Assembly: GCA_009617715.1 (NCBI GenBank)
Contig: VTFK01000056.1
Coordinates: 310,001 to 374,000, forward strand
Origin: Plectrocnemia conspersa
Taxonomy: Eukaryota > Arthropoda > Insecta > Trichoptera > Polycentropodidae
Length of the DNA: 64,000 bases
Reading direction: 5' to 3'
Shown here: positions 1-14,224 of the stretch, piece by piece
Layout: the number at the start of each line of letters is the position of its first letter
Numbering within the stretch: position 1 is the stretch's first letter
Made by a program: the position numbers and the translations under genes
The notes under the pieces: generated by a model
What the model was told of the DNA's origin: nothing
Database searches by the model: none
The model's input: only the letters and a program-made list of their open reading frames with translations

Positions 1-2599
1 TTTACTAAAAAAAATAACCAATCGTTCAAGCGATATATTTTTTTTCTAAATTTGTGTAATTATTATCCTATTGTTTTATTGATCGACATGTTTATGTAAG
101 AACGAAAGTGAAGATATTAGATAATGATTTATTTATTTATTTAATAGTGACGTGTCCAAGGCATAACAATGCTTAATTTAGTAGAATGCGTTTATGTAGC
201 AAACTGTCTGTTATCATTTGGAATAATATTATTATCAGCAAATAAATGAAAATTATACTCAGTCTTTCAATACCAATTTAATACAAAATCGTACAAAACT
301 ACACAGCTTTTAATAAAAAAAAACAGTGCTGCTTCATATTTATGTCATGGTTTTGAATTATTGCAGTTCGCCTATAAATAAAATGGAAAATTTAGGAGTA
401 CTAAATAAATAGTCTAAAACATTAAGAAAACAATCTCACATGTTGCAAATGACAGTTACTATCATCGTGATCTGTATCTACGTATTTGTGTCAAGTCGTC
501 TAGCGTGAGATTCATATTTGCTATCAAAAAAATTCCATCACTTAATACTCCATATATGTATGTACATTTTATTTTTTTAGTCAGTGACACGTTTTTGCCT
601 TTTCGGTAGTAAAAAGCATAATATGAAAGCCAATCTGCAAAGGTGGCAATTGTAGGGGGTCAAATCGATCAAGGGCAGAGCCCTGACGGCTTATATATAA
701 TGATTTGGTTTCTCTCTGTGCATGTCATTTAGGAGACTACTGCGCAACTGTGTTTCAGATAACTGATATCGCTTGTCATTTTTGATCGAAAAATTTTGAA
801 AACCGAAACTTGAAAGATTTTAATGCTTCTTAGATGAGTTGCCACTTATCTCGTCGTGCCCCGAATTGAGTTCAGCACATATACCCACATATTAATAAGT
901 TTTTCAGATGGATTACATAGATACTACTTTACTAAATGTCAAATGATTAAAGTTGTAAATTTCACAAAATTCTCTAAAATATTTTCGGCTCCCGAAAATT
1001 ATATATTTTTAGCAGTTAGATCTTTGCCTTATCCAGAAACTTTTTATTAAACATTCCAATTTAAAATCAAATTTCGAAGCATTGCTTTGTTTTAATCAAA
1101 GGGAATGTGCTTTTGATAAAACCCAACGGCGGGGTTAATTATTAATTGGATTCGAACGTGACCGGCGTCGAACGCGAATACGGCGAACAGATAAGCACGG
1201 TTCAGCGCACTTAAACGGTTAATCACATTTTTCAAAGGGAGCGCTTCAATTCAGAATATAAATCATACTTTAAACCCGATTCGTGCGTTCTAATGATAAA
1301 AAGCTTCGACGCTTCGTTCGATTAGTGAAAATAAGCAGTAGGCCTCGTCGCAAGTGCCAACATTGATATTGTCAATGTGGCAATAAATCAATTGCAATTA
1401 TGATAAATTAGGATAGCATAACTAATATATTTTATAAAAAAATTTGGTTTGAACCTTTGAAGAAAGTGTGTTTATGTTGCAAAAATGCAATCGTGATAAT
1501 CGCAAATATTTGTAATGTTTACAGTAGAGATGCAACTATTGTTAGACAGACTTTAGATTGTTCTAAAAAAATATTGCTTAATAACCAAAAGTTGTTAAGT
1601 AATAAAAAAGCGAATGGCTCGTTAAATTGCAAATCAATTAATAATTTGAACCAAGACAATTGATTTACATCGAGATCGTTTTAATGTTTGGCTGCCTATT
1701 TGATTGATTCTGTTTCAATAAGTTTCTTTGAATGCAAGACAAAAATAAATACAAAAAGCATGCTTTGTGTTTGTTAAAATATAAAGAGTATCGTATGTCT
1801 TGAGCTTCTGAATTAAACTAAATAAATACAGCTGAATATTACTTCAATATATAATATAGAGTTAGTAAACAGAAAATTTGTAATATCTTACCTCAATATT
1901 TTACGACTTTGATATTCTCCAAAAATTGCTGCCTTTGTCTTTAATTAATTCAGACCATTACAAATTTGCCTAATTCAAAAATCATTAAATTCCTAAATTG
2001 TATTATATAAAGTGACTTTTTTTTCAGTGAGATATAAAACGTTATGATTTTTTTAACTACAGCTTCATTTAAATAAATATGCCCAATTTATAGAAATTGT
2101 CTTTTGGTTAAAATTAACAAAATAATAACCCCTTGTATATAAAAATCGTAATTTATAGATTATAAACTTGGTAAATACTTTTTTATATTATCACTTTAAT
2201 TATTGAATTTTATATTCAAAAAAATAAATAAATGTTTAAAAATGATTATCATTAGGTAAAAGGTGGATGTGGCATAATTTCTAATCCTAATTCGTTTATT
2301 TTTTTACATTAGTATTGTGATGTTTTATGGCAAATTTTCTATACATGCTTTTATTTTTCTACAGTATGCTTTCATTGTAATGGTTTAGCCTAGTTTAAGA
2401 AACGATCGATGAATAATTTCCTTGGAATACCACCATGCTTTTTCCATGTAAAATTTTTGGAGCATATGCTATCTAACCATTGTCCTGAGCTCTTCTAATT
2501 ATTGCGGGAGACCATTTCTCATCGCAGGTAATAATTATCTTCGAGAACTTTACCTATCGTTTTTGCTAAGTGCTTATTAACAAAAAAATATTTTGAGAG
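1..2599. other. AT-rich non-coding stretch
   Basis: No coding exon, RNA gene or clear repeat was recognised. The short open frames here (for example at 856-1050 and 1457-1663) have AT-biased composition, no recognisable domain and no convincing splice context, so they are treated as chance. Confidence 0.6.
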
Positions 2600-2810
2600 A
2601 CATATGCATTTAAATAAATACTTTCTTCCATAAAACGAATTGTTTGTGCATTTATTTAAGATAAGTCGTTGCAGAGAGATTAATAATGTTTTTACTGTTT
2701 TGACCAATGCTCGCTGGCATCAGTTGATGCATTACTTTCCAACAGTAATGCACAAACAATTTGTTTTATGGAACAATTATTTTATATATTTCTTATTTAA
2801 ATTGTCCTCA
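2600..2810. repeat. Foldback (palindromic) MITE-like element, copy 1
   Basis: Two arms are near reverse complements. The left arm (about 2608-2652) contains TTCCATAAAACGAATTGTTT and the right arm (about 2747-2803) contains the complementary core AATGCACAAACAATTTGTTT followed by TATGGAAC. A spacer of about 95 bp separates them. The same family recurs at 18.1 kb (half copy) and 52.1-52.3 kb (both arms). No coding capacity was seen. A small non-autonomous foldback element is the best reading; the superfamily is unknown. Confidence 0.6.
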
Positions 2811-3167
2811 AAACAAACTTTGAAACGCTGTTTTCCCTTACGGTCAGTTCATGCGTTACCTATTTGTTCTATGTCGTAAAACGGTTGCACGAGAAACCTT
2901 TAAATCTACTGCAGTTTTTGAAATAGCTACAACTTTTTTTCAATTTTTTTTTTAAAAACAGTAGACTCGTTTTTATCGTTAATCACGTGTAATATTTTTT
3001 TGAACCAACATCTTACAGTTCTTTGACAAACAGTGCTCTCACCAAATCCTAAATTGATATTTCTAATGGCCTGCTCCGCATTGTATTTTAGTTTTCACTC
3101 GTTCAAAAAATGTAAATCTTTTGTCGATATCATAATGCACAGATAGTGCTTCTTCTTGAAAATTTTT

Positions 3168-3583
3168 TATAAAAATGCCTAATCGATAAATTTCATTTTT
3201 CGACAAATTTTCTGATTTTTAGAGAATTTTTATTGAATTTTTTTTCTAAAAAATAAATTTGTATGAATATTTTTAAATGTTTCACAACTACTGGATTGTT
3301 TTACGCCGCTGTACCATATGTGTAAAAATATGTGTGCTGTTTTGGAAGCTTTTAAAAGAGGTCGGAAGTATTTGAATGGCAAATTTTGTTCTTAAAAAAT
3401 GCCAAATCGATCATTTTTCGGCAAATTTTCTGATTTCTAGAATGAATTTGGATAAAGCTTTTTTTGCAAAAATAATATTTGTACGAATATTTTTTATTGT
3501 TACACTACTACTATGTTTGAAAATATGTATGCTTTCTTGAAAGCTTTTAAAAGAGGTCGGAAATATCCGAATGGCAAAAATTT
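3168..3583. repeat. Two-unit imperfect direct tandem repeat
   Basis: Unit 1 is about 3168-3386 and unit 2 about 3391-3583. Shared landmarks in the same order are AAATGCC...AATCGAT, CGACAAATTTTCTGATT versus CGGCAAATTTTCTGATT, and GAAGCTTTTAAAAGAGGTCGG versus GAAAGCTTTTAAAAGAGGTCGG, each then followed by GAATGGCAAA. Non-coding; probably an old duplication or part of a larger repeat element. Confidence 0.6.
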
Positions 3584-3599
3584 ATTCACGATTTTCTCA

Positions 3600-5445
3600 A
3601 TACTCTAATTGACTTTAGCTTTGCTTAAATATTTAAAGAACTAAATTTATTTTAATTATATTAAATAAACACGCTCTGTACTGGACTCGGCAGATTGTAA
3701 AAATGTATGGGGGCTTTCCACGGAGTTACGCCATAAAAATTTTCCATCGGTTTATTTAAATCTCGTTTTATTAAATAAATACTTTTTTATCTTTATTTTT
3801 TCGATATATAAAAAAACGTAAAATAGCAACAGTTGTTATCTACAATTTACTTTACGATTCGTGTATTTATATGAGAGCCAGAAATTTTTTCGTAATTCAA
3901 CGATGTACAATAGATCAATCCGTTCTGATTCTTCGATTATTTATACAAAAATATACTATATTATTATAATTACATATATTTTTATATATTAAAATCAAGA
4001 ATATCTAATTTTTCGATAAATACAAAACATCGAAAAAAAAAGAATCTTTTGCTAAAAATTAAAAAAAATAAAAAAACACCTTTTTTTTACAATTGCATGT
4101 TTTGCTTTCATGTAATGTATATTCCAAAATAGCTATAAAATAACATTGCTATCGGTATAACTTCTATATTTTTTTAATGTTTAATCAAACATTTGTGTGC
4201 GGATATATAGCAGTTTAATTTATTTCATTATAAAACCCGCTACGTTCCAATGACTAACTTTTGATACCATATGCGTGCCATATGGCGAATCGGTTCGAGA
4301 ATTCGTTTAACATAACGCCAACTAAGCCTTTTTAGATTTGGGGTAAATACGATAACGATGATATTTAACGTCATATCAATAAAAAGACAATGCGTTTTAT
4401 GTTAATTGCGACAAAAAAATCATATATGATATCACTCAATATGTCATTATGAGCAATTGACAAGAGACGCGAGATACGTAAAAGAGACATTGTCATCGAC
4501 GCGATGTGATTATCATAACGCGATAGGAACTGTTTCGAATCAGATTGCACATAATAGAACATTTCTAGTATTACAGTCAGGAAATAACCCTAAGTGCCTT
4601 TCTCCTCGGAACGATTCTTAAGAGTACACGCGAAGAAAGTTGACCGAAGATTGATATCGGTCACGGTTTGATTGACAGTCGGTCATGAAACAATGGACAA
4701 TTCTGCATCATGTGATTATCTCAGAAATACGATGAGAGTTTTCGGAGTCTGAAATAATGAGCAAATCGAGAGATATGGTTTATTATAATAGAGTTCATTT
4801 CCAATCTAAATCGACCGCATTTATGAAAATTATTATAAAAATTAAATTTCTTCTAATAGGCGTATCTTCACTAAGCTTTTCCGATCGCGTTTGTCCCGGT
4901 AATGCACATCATTGAAGAAAACCATTCAACCATACCACGTTCCGATCGGTTAAACAAACAATCGGGAATATTTCACCGCATCCTATGTTATGATTGTATA
5001 ATAAAACATAAAACATGCCATATAACGTCAATACGTATATAAAACGTTAATAATATATCATAATAAAATAAATAGTGAAATCGATACAAAACACATCAGA
5101 GAATAATTATAACATACAGTTTCTTTAGAATTAATACTGCCAAGTAGAAATTCTCATCTACATTATATATTAATGTGACTCTATAATATTTTTTTATATT
5201 ATATATATATATTTAATATCCAGAACTTAATTATTTATTCAATACATCTATTAAATATCAGTTAATTGCATACATGAACTTATGATGTATATATATATAC
5301 ATATATAATATTATCTTTGTTGTCTACCTTAATAACAAAGGCACCGTATCTATGCTTCTCTGAAAGCTTAAGTTTCAATTAAGGATTATTAACAACATTA
5401 TAATTCTATTAACGTAACACATTTTGTTTTATTATGTATAGCTAA
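3600..5445. other. AT-rich non-coding stretch
   Basis: No gene recognised. The stretch holds only homopolymer and TA runs and short, featureless open frames such as the minus-strand frame at 4371-4562. Confidence 0.5.
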
Positions 5446-5447
5446 AT

Positions 5448-5991
5448 CCCTTCAGGTGTCTGTAATAATTGATCTAGATATATTCGAGGAATGTTCGAAA
5501 GGTAACGATACAAAGCTTATAAAATTGTGAGTGCTCGCTAGAACCTGCGTGACGTTGCCGAGTTTACGTGATCGCAGTAATGTTGTGCTTATAGTGTATG
5601 TTTAAAATGGTCCTGTCAATTACAAAACTGCTAAATTTCATGATTTGTGTCCTGCGTTTTATGCAGGAAGAAAAACTAAAAGCCATATTTTGTCAATTAT
5701 GAACGTTGAAATTTTTAAACAATATCTAGAAATGTTTTTAATTTAATTTCTTTGCACTAGTTATAGAGATGTGTTAAATGCCAAATACATACATTCATTT
5801 TATAGCACCTATTTTATATTACATGAACCCTTTAGGTGTCAGTTATAATTAATCAAAATATATACAATAAATATTCAGAAGCGATACAAAGCTAATAAAA
5901 TTGCGATTTATCGCTAAAATCTGCTCAACCTTGCAGAGATTATGAGGTCGCAGTAACTATGTGCTTATGGTGTATGTTTATAATGGCCTTG
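5448..5991. repeat. Pair of diverged direct repeats (~165-170 bp)
   Basis: Copies lie at about 5448-5615 and 5828-5991. Both run through the same landmarks: CCCTT.AGGTGTC, GCTCGC/GCGATTTATCGCTA, GATACAAAGCT.ATAAAATT, GTCGCAGTAA or ATCGCAGTAA, and GTGCTTAT.GTGTATGTTT.AAATGG. About 210 bp of unrelated AT-rich DNA separates them. Non-coding; likely a decayed dispersed or duplicated element. Confidence 0.6.
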
Positions 5992-6359
5992 ATATTTTTC
6001 TTTAATTCATATAATAAATACTGCTGCTAATTTAATGACGTTTTGAGGCAATTTCAAGCAAAAAAAATGGCGTTTATTATGAATAACTGAAAAAAAAATG
6101 TTTTATTGCTGTATATAAATATTTTTTATTTATTTATTGTAAATATTCTGATGCAAAATGATGCGTTACAACAGGACTAACACAATCAACAACTACTAAG
6201 TTAGTAGTGTGACAGCATACTGTAATCAGTCTGCAAATTAGTGATATATGCATTATTGATTATAAACTATTATTGCATCTTACAAGTAATCAATGCTTCT
6301 ATGCACGACTTATTTAATTTTAATTATTCATAACGATATTCATCTGTGAAATAAATTAA

Positions 6360-6525
6360 ATCTAGAAAAACCTAATCTGTGATTATCGATATAAATTATA
6401 ATTAAATATCAATCAATATTTCTGATCTTCCGGACGCGATATAAATTTAAAAACACTATGGTTGATTTGAGTCCAGGTCTTTCAAGTTTTAATAGCCAAC
6501 TTATACCACTGATCTATCATGCAAT
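6360..6525 (-). repeat. tRNA-derived SINE, copy on minus strand
   Basis: Read on the minus strand, this matches the SINE-like copy at 26.87 kb: a tRNA-like head with CAGTGGTATAAGTTGGCT (A-box-like), TTGAAAGACCTGGACTCAAA (B-box region) and TAGTGTTTTT, then a tail containing CGTCCGGAAGATCAGA and an AT-rich end. The same head and tail order at two distant loci supports a dispersed retroposon. No intact tRNA cloverleaf was established. Confidence 0.55.
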
Positions 6526-6622
6526 AAGTCTTACTGAACTTAAAAAACTCTTTTTAGAATCATATGTATTAATCCAAAAATAAAAATTATATTTTCGATT
6601 TTAATAAATCAGTTTTGAAATT

Positions 6623-7256
6623 AATGATACATACATGTAAATACATCTAGCCAAATTTGCTACTACTTATATGTGTCAATAAATGTTGAGAGTGACATCA
6701 TCGCTCGACTTAAGCGATAATAACTCGTTGTTAATTGAATACCAAAAAATCAAGACAATAAAGTGATAAAATAATAAATTAAAAATATTTTATTTGTGTG
6801 GATCATTATGTTGCTAAAAATATGTATATAGTTATTGATAAATTGAACTAACAGTGTCTATATTTTTTTTTTTTTAAAAACTGAAAGTTTCGTAATGAAA
6901 AAATATATTTATGTTGATTAAAATAAAGCAAAAATATGAGCAAACTATACTTTTATAAATTCCGAATATAAACAATTGTAATATCTAATTAACTAATTAA
7001 TACATTTTAAATAAAATCAATCATTACTTTATTTTAATAAACATAAATCTATTTTTTCATTACAATTTTAACATTGAAATTATTTACTCAAGAAACTTAT
7101 TTCTAAATTTATTATTTTATCACCTTTTTGTCTTGCATATTTGCTATTTAATTAATGAATGCGCTATTATCGATAAAGTGGAGCGATGATGTCACTCTCA
7201 ACATTCGTTATCATATGTATTTAGTATCAAATTTGGCTAGATGTATATGTATCATT
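6623..7256. mobile_element. 634 bp element with long terminal inverted repeats
   Basis: The ends are inverted repeats of roughly 100 bp. The left end reads AATGATACATACATGTAAAT then CATCTAGCCAAATTTG and TGTTGAGAGTGACATCATCG. The right end, read on the other strand, starts AATGATACATATACATCTAG and contains the same TGTTGAGAGTGACATCATCG core. The interior is AT-rich and has no open frame of interest, so this is a non-autonomous MITE-like element. Flanking target duplications are not clear and the superfamily is not assigned. Confidence 0.7.
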
Positions 7257-10200
7257 CATTTAAAAACTGATTGTGTCAGGGATAGCGCGTTTATGAGTAT
7301 AACCATAGTTACTTAAAGTATTCTACGTACTTGATTGAGTGCTTTAAAATATAAAAACTGCGACACAAGCTTAATATAATATTCTAAAACTCCAGCAAAA
7401 TGCAATTAGGAACTATGACCAACATCTTGATTAAATGCCAAAATTTATACGTCGTACAATTAATTATGCAACGGACGCTTCAATTTTGCCTTAAGTGTGT
7501 CACCTTAGTAGTGTTCAAACATCAATATAATTTATCGACCTTGCTAGTATATTATATATATAATAATATAATAAAAAATATTTTTTTAAGCCTGCATTAA
7601 GAAAATATTGACATGTCTTTACTTTTTTGCCTATGACCTTACACTGCCTTCTATTTTTCTCAAACATAAATGAGTAAACAGTGAGTAAACGAAAAATTGT
7701 TATGACTTGTTTGTAATTTCAGTTAGCGCGAAACGTGGTTTAACGAAGAGCAAACATAAAAACGTGACGATGTAACTATTCCCTTTTTAGTGTAGTACGT
7801 AGTTGGAAAATCGTTTTTATTTCTCTCTAGTTAAATTAGTATCGCTGTATTACACAATTTTTAACATTTAAAATTGCTAGTACATATTAGCTTATTCTAT
7901 AAAGCGTGATTTTTAAATTTAATTTGCATATATTTTTAAGAGAGACAAAGACATTTATTACGCTTTTTATTTTATATAGTATGTTTATTTCTCACGCTTT
8001 TCTTAGAAATTAAACAACAAAGCAGCATAGCTATGTTATAAAATCAATAGTCCACTCAATTGAAAAGGTATTTGATATCCTCGCAAATAGAAAGTAATTT
8101 GTATTAGCTATTTTTTGCGCCCTCTCTTCACATTATAATGCTTAATCATTTTAATATGTCAATTATTTTTTAAGGCAATGTATATGTATTTGTTAATTAA
8201 AACACGAACCGTTAACAGTTATATAACACTGTTCAATGTCATGACATTAGTGACGTGGGTTAAAGCGTAGTGCGACATTTAACGCCTATGCAGCTATTCT
8301 TGAAAGCTTGTTAAATAAATTATCGATTTTAATAACATGGTAAAAACGATAATTTTATTTACAGAAAATTTTCCTAAGTACCTTTACTGACTATGTGAGT
8401 CCTTAGGTTTCCAATATCAAAGCGTTTTAATGAGCATTCGTATTACAGGATTGCCTTAAAATGCCTTTAGAACACTTATTTATTTATTTTTAAACAAAGT
8501 TGGCATGAACACAACATAATTTTTTTGGCACCCAACGCACGCAGAATATCTTATTTTTTTATTTTTATTTTTTAAAAAACATTTACTATTATTTACTGGG
8601 TGCGATATTTATATTTTTGTCATAAACACACTTATCTATTAGTTAAACGAAAATATGTATAAATAGGTTGTTTATATGATACTTTTATATTTATAGCAAC
8701 TGTTTTCGTCCATATCTAATATACCTTTATACCCTAATATACCCTAATATAAAAGTAAATTCTACCTACTTTCAATAGTTTTGTTTTATCAATACTATGA
8801 CTGCTACGTGAGTACTCTCCACTATTATATTCGTAATATGTATTAGTGTTTTTTATATACATGCATGTTTATTTATGCGCTAATAAAAAATTCTATTGCG
8901 CAAAATAATATTATTGCTATTAAAATACACTTGTACTATAAACTATATCATAAATTAAAATCTAGATAGTTATGCACAATTTTTATCTTATCGCATTACT
9001 TTATTACCGTTACTTATACAAAAATCTCAAATTAAAAATTGAGAAAGTCCCTTTTTGCGCAACAGTTTCAACGATTTGATTGATGCTTATCAATCTTGAG
9101 CTATGGAAAAAAATTGCCACAGTATTTGCTCGCGAACAATAGTCGAAGTTGTATCATTGTGTATCATAGATGAAAGGCTTACTCAATTTCCTTCCAAAAA
9201 TTAATGCGAAATGCTACATTTTATTATTGTAAACGACAACTATATCGAAGTCATTCATATGAAACGTATAATAAAATAGTATACGCAGATGGGTATTGGA
9301 TATAAAATATGTATATTACTGGATATTACCCAATCGATATTTTTTATATCTCCATTTGTCCCGGTATGCTTTTATATTATATATTAAACATGCTTCAATA
9401 CATTAAACATATATAAATAACCTTTAGTTGCACAACATCCGATTTTATGAAACTTTCATTCAAATTTGCGTCGGTGTGATGTTATCTTTGACAATTACGT
9501 TTTCTGTGTTTTGTGTTCTTGAAAGATATTTATTTTGTTAACTCAGGAAAGTTTTTAATCTTTGTACTATTATATTATACAACTGAAATTACTTTAATGT
9601 CTATCAAAATATATTATAGAATCACTTTCACCATTGTATATTTTCTTTTATTGTATTTTTTATACAATCAAGTTAACACCATAATAAATTTCTGGATTGA
9701 ACCTTGTCTATTATATATTTATATATATTTTAAAATTTAATTTATTAGATTTAATTTACGTGGAAATACAAGTTTAATAATATAATTATAAATTCATTGG
9801 TTAACGGTTACCTTTGCTCGATATCAAATATTTAATTAAGGGTCCCAAAATCACAATGAATATTATAAATTAATTATTTCATTAAATACAATAGATATAT
9901 TTATACACACTTTGATTCTTGCTGTGTATATTTTATTATATATAAGTATATGAACATGGCAGATGCTATTTTGTTATTGTTTTAAATGTGACGTTCAATT
10001 CTCATACATATGTATTATATATGGTGTGGTATTGTAATTTCCTGACTGACGATTCAGCACCGGAGTCACATGAAATTAGACCTAAAGTAAAGCGGCATAT
10101 AACCTATTTATTCGAGCGAATGTCAGTTTCTAAGCAGTAAGGCTGTTGCAACGAGTGAATACCAAAAATCGTAAAAAATATTTTTTTATTAAAAATGTCG

Positions 10201-12189
10201 ATGCCGTGTAGCGTAAATTTTTTATACCTAAAAATAGTAAATTACATTTTTTCTGATAATAAAGAAAAACTTGTATATTGTTATAATGACGGGTATCACA
10301 AAGTCTAATATTATTCAATTATGCGGTTATATTTATCAAAACATACAGTGGACCCCCCAATAACACGGTAAATTTAGGACGCGAGGACTAGAAAATACTG
10401 ATACATTTTTTTCAATACGTACGTACGAATCAGGCGCGTATTATGTGATATAACATTAAAGTTGGAAGCTTAAAGATTTGTATTGCAATTTATTTATTAT
10501 TTAAAAAATAATATTTTAAATATTTATTTATTGTACTGCACGATGCATTAAATTTTCGTACAAAAATTATTTGCAACGCTAAAAACACGTAAAAACAGTA
10601 CCCTGCTCAGAATCTTCAAATAATTTAAAATCTTTTTGTAGTTGAAATGATTCCTCTGGAAACGTCTTTTATTTCTGTAATAGTCATATTCAATGATTTT
10701 CTTTTATGCATTTCCATAAATAAGGTCTGGTTGCTTGTTTCTATTACAATTTAATTTTCTTTTGAAAGATTCTTTCCATAATATAATTTAAATATGGAAG
10801 TTATGGAAGCTTCGGAAATATAATATTATATATACTTGAGTTGAGCTAACTTCTGTTTTAAGAACAACCGCAGATTGTAAATATTGTAACAAGGAAATTA
10901 AACTTTGATTTCGTCGTTCTAATATTCATTTTTCATTTCATAACCTACTGAATTTTCATTTTTTTTTAACTGGGAAAATAGAAAATGAATTACTTTTAGA
11001 ACGTTTACCACATTATCTAAAATTGATTTTAATATATATTTTTTTATTACGATGTTTTTCTAATGCACTTCTTAATTTTTATAAATCTTTTAATCATATG
11101 TATCAATAAATTCTACCTTGTTTTACAATCTAATAATAAAATTAGTTCTTTATTTATTGTTCTAAAACATATTTCTGTAAAATAGAATTCCTTACATCAG
11201 AATATTTAAAGTAACATTTTTCAACATACTGTATACAAAAATTATTATCAAATTTATTAATATTTATCTCGTCCTAATCATCAGATTCATCACATTCGAC
11301 AGATTATTTTAATATGTACCTTAACCAGCTGACTACTTATCAGATATTGGCCGAGTCTTTCACAAAAAATATGACGATAAGTCTTATCGCTCTCGCTTCG
11401 CTTAAAAATGTATTAATCGATATTGTACGTTATTAAAAATAAAAAAAAAAAAAATATTTAATTTAAAAATAATCTTAAAAAATAATTAACCAAGTCAAAA
11501 AAGTTTTTTTTAAATAAATAAAAAAACAGTTAATCAGTTTTGGTTTAAACTAGTTTAAAAATCCTAGGTCTGAGTTGCCGCAATGGCAGCAAACCTTTTA
11601 GAATGACGTTTTATATTGCACCACTTATTTAATACACCATACGTCTTCAATACAATTAAGTTATACGTTCCTTATTAAGCGTGTTATTATAAAAAAAACC
11701 GTTAAAAACTAAACCCTTTTACTCTGAACTCTTTATTAATACAGATTACTTCACTTAGCTAAGAGCGCTATGAATATAGTATTTTACCAAACGAATATCA
11801 ATCATTGCATTTTTTCCGCCATTATTTTAATAAGTTTTACACCTTAATTTTGACTGCATTCAAGTCTCATTTTAAATAAATATAAACATATGAATTCTTG
11901 AAAACTTAAAAACCCGCATAATCTCGTGCCTCGCGCTTCACTCTCGCAATTTTCTATAAACTTTATTTGGCGCCGGGAAACCCATATATGCGTCACTCGT
12001 CGTTCATAAATTTAACTGCTTTTAATTTATTCACAGCTTTCCACAATAGCTGATATTTTATAAAATATAACTCATCCTGATGTATATATTTATTATTTGA
12101 TTTATTTTCAGTGAAACCTTTTTTTGCAAAAAAGTTTTTATGATTTTTTTTTAAATATATTTAAAAAATAAATACGCCTTGCCACTGCC
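7257..12189. other. AT-rich non-coding stretch
   Basis: About 4.9 kb without a recognisable gene. Open frames at 7400, 9513 and 10130 are short and low in complexity, with no domain or splice logic. Nothing repeat-like was confidently delimited. Confidence 0.5.
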
Positions 12190-12535
12190 GTTGAGAGTTG
12201 TCATCATACACAAGCAAAAACAGTCGACCACCTTTAATGAGTGTCATTTTTTCGTTTCCACAAGTACCGCCAGCAGACCATAACGAGTGTCATCTCGCTC
12301 AAGAACGCCATAGCAAATATCACGTGAGAAGTCATTTCGTGTCATTTCGCGTGACGTCCCACACTAAACTGCACGCCACCGGGGGCATTTGCGGTCCTCG
12401 GTTTCCTCTACTACATTTCTGCAAGTGCGGAATTATAATGGATAGGCGGGTGGATGTGACAGTTTGCGGCCGGGTGGCAATTAGCGTGCAATCCCCATTA
12501 GGGGAGGCAGGGCGTTTTTGATTGTAATCGATTTT
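12190..12535. other. GC-rich island in AT-rich DNA, function unknown
   Basis: Base composition rises sharply against the surroundings (for example GCGGCCGGGTGGCAATTAGC and CACCGGGGGCATTTGCGGTC). A plus-strand frame of 107 codons at 12198-12521 crosses it, but its translation shows no recognisable domain. It could be an unrecognised exon, a regulatory or conserved non-coding block, or a transposon fragment. Confidence 0.35.
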
Positions 12536-12701
12536 CGAGTAGCGAAAAAATGGCAGTCAGCACTTTGGATCCAAAGAGCATCTTGACATTTCCTTTGTAT
12601 TTCAATCAACTTATGATTTTTCATGATCAAGTATTATTATATATATATATTAATGTAATACGAACCAATTTGTTGTTTATTTTTCTTACTGATTGCAGTC
12701 T

Positions 12702-12890
12702 CATTGTTCAATCATAAAAATACATTTATGTGCTTTTATTTTCATACCATACAAAAAATATGTTGTATTTTGAATATTATACATTCAAGTCCAGATTATA
12801 AACTGTGTAATAAAATGAACGAATAATTACTGCCTATAATGACAGGACCTTCAATTTAATCACAATTGAGTAAGAACCATACCAAGTCGT
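12702..12890. repeat. Dispersed repeat, copy 1 (partner at 14.23 kb)
   Basis: About 190 bp in direct orientation with 14225-14440. Shared landmarks in order are ATTGTTCAATCA, CATACCATACAAAAAA, ATTGTATTTTGAATATTATA or TTGTATTTTGAATATTATAC, ACATTCAAGTCCAGATTATA followed by AACTGT, ACGAAT.ATTACTGCC and ACCTTCAATTTAATCACAAT. Confidence 0.7.
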
Positions 12891-13118
12891 GGAATTTAAA
12901 AAATATATCTGAAAAGAGCACTGAAAACACCAAGACTGGACACTTGAAGGTTGTGTAAAAATCATGTTTCTGTGTGAGTGTCGCATGAATAGAACAACTG
13001 GCTCTCTCTCATTTAGTCCTATAGAACTTAAGCCTCCTGAGACTACTTTTGCAAAATCTATAAAGCAGATGTAAACAGGTTTAAGACCTTCGTGACATTT
13101 CTGAAGTGGAGATGTCAC
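12891..13118 (-). pseudogene. Possible non-LTR retrotransposon RT scrap
   Basis: A minus-strand open frame includes VYICFIDFAKVV, which resembles the reverse-transcriptase block usually read as ..FIDFxKAFD... The frame is short, the catalytic YxDD region is absent and the downstream part is not RT-like. It lies next to the dispersed repeat at 12702-12890. If real, it is a small, degenerate fragment. Confidence 0.25.
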
Positions 13119-14224
13119 GAAGCTTTTATGTACCTATATTGTAAATTGTTCACTACTAATATCTTCCTAAAACATGTGTTAATTCTATCTTGTATATTTT
13201 GTAACGATGACTCATTAAGCGGATAAACTGAATTAATATTTTTTTGTAAAGGAATAAATGTTTCAATCCATTCAATATATTTATTTAAAAAAATATTTTT
13301 AAATACTCTCCATTAGTTCAAATCAAAGATTTTTTTTACTTTAAAAATTAAATGCAAATTTATGCAGATAGCTTTAAATGCATATATAGTAACCAATTGT
13401 AACATAAATTTTTATCAATTGTAACATAAGTTTTTATAATTAAATTTGCTCATCAAAAATTGGTACAATGTCGTCGCATACGATTGTGATAATTTATTTC
13501 GTGTCCAATTCTTACTTAGTCAAGTTCGTACGTTACACCTGAGTAGTTCTCGATGACCTCACCTGTCAAACTCGCGTTCGACAAATTGAATTACGGCTGT
13601 GACGTGAAATGCAAGCATTCTTACACCTGATATTGGCTTTTGCAACCAGTCGCTGTTTACCAGTTGGTTTCCTAATGGGTGTTATATAATATAACGTAGA
13701 CTTTAATTTCCCATCCGATTTTTTATGAACTATTTATATCGAACAGACACGCCTTTTCCTGCCTACTCTTTCACTCTGATAGATTGTTTAATCAACTCGT
13801 TTAATTGATATTATAATGTAGGGGATAATTGATTGTTTGTTTGATTTAAGAGAAAATTGATTAGTGTTGACTTTAATAGTTGTAAAAATTTAGTAAATAT
13901 ATTTATTTATTATAAAACTACATTTTACTTGCATCATTAATGTTTATTTTCTTGTATACCAAAGCAAACATAATAAAATACTCATTAATTTGCTTAACGA
14001 GATAAACGTGCTTTAACCTGAATTTTGCTGTTAACAATCTGTTTTTTATACTTACAGAGTATTATAATATCCTCTTCACCGAAATAATTATCCGCTATGT
14101 AAGCTGATTAAAATATTTTCTTTATTTTAACATAGAAATATAAAAGTAATGTTATTTACTGTAAATACATTTACAAGTTGGCATAGAAAGCAAACGAAAT
14201 CTTGCTACATAAAATTACATTTAT

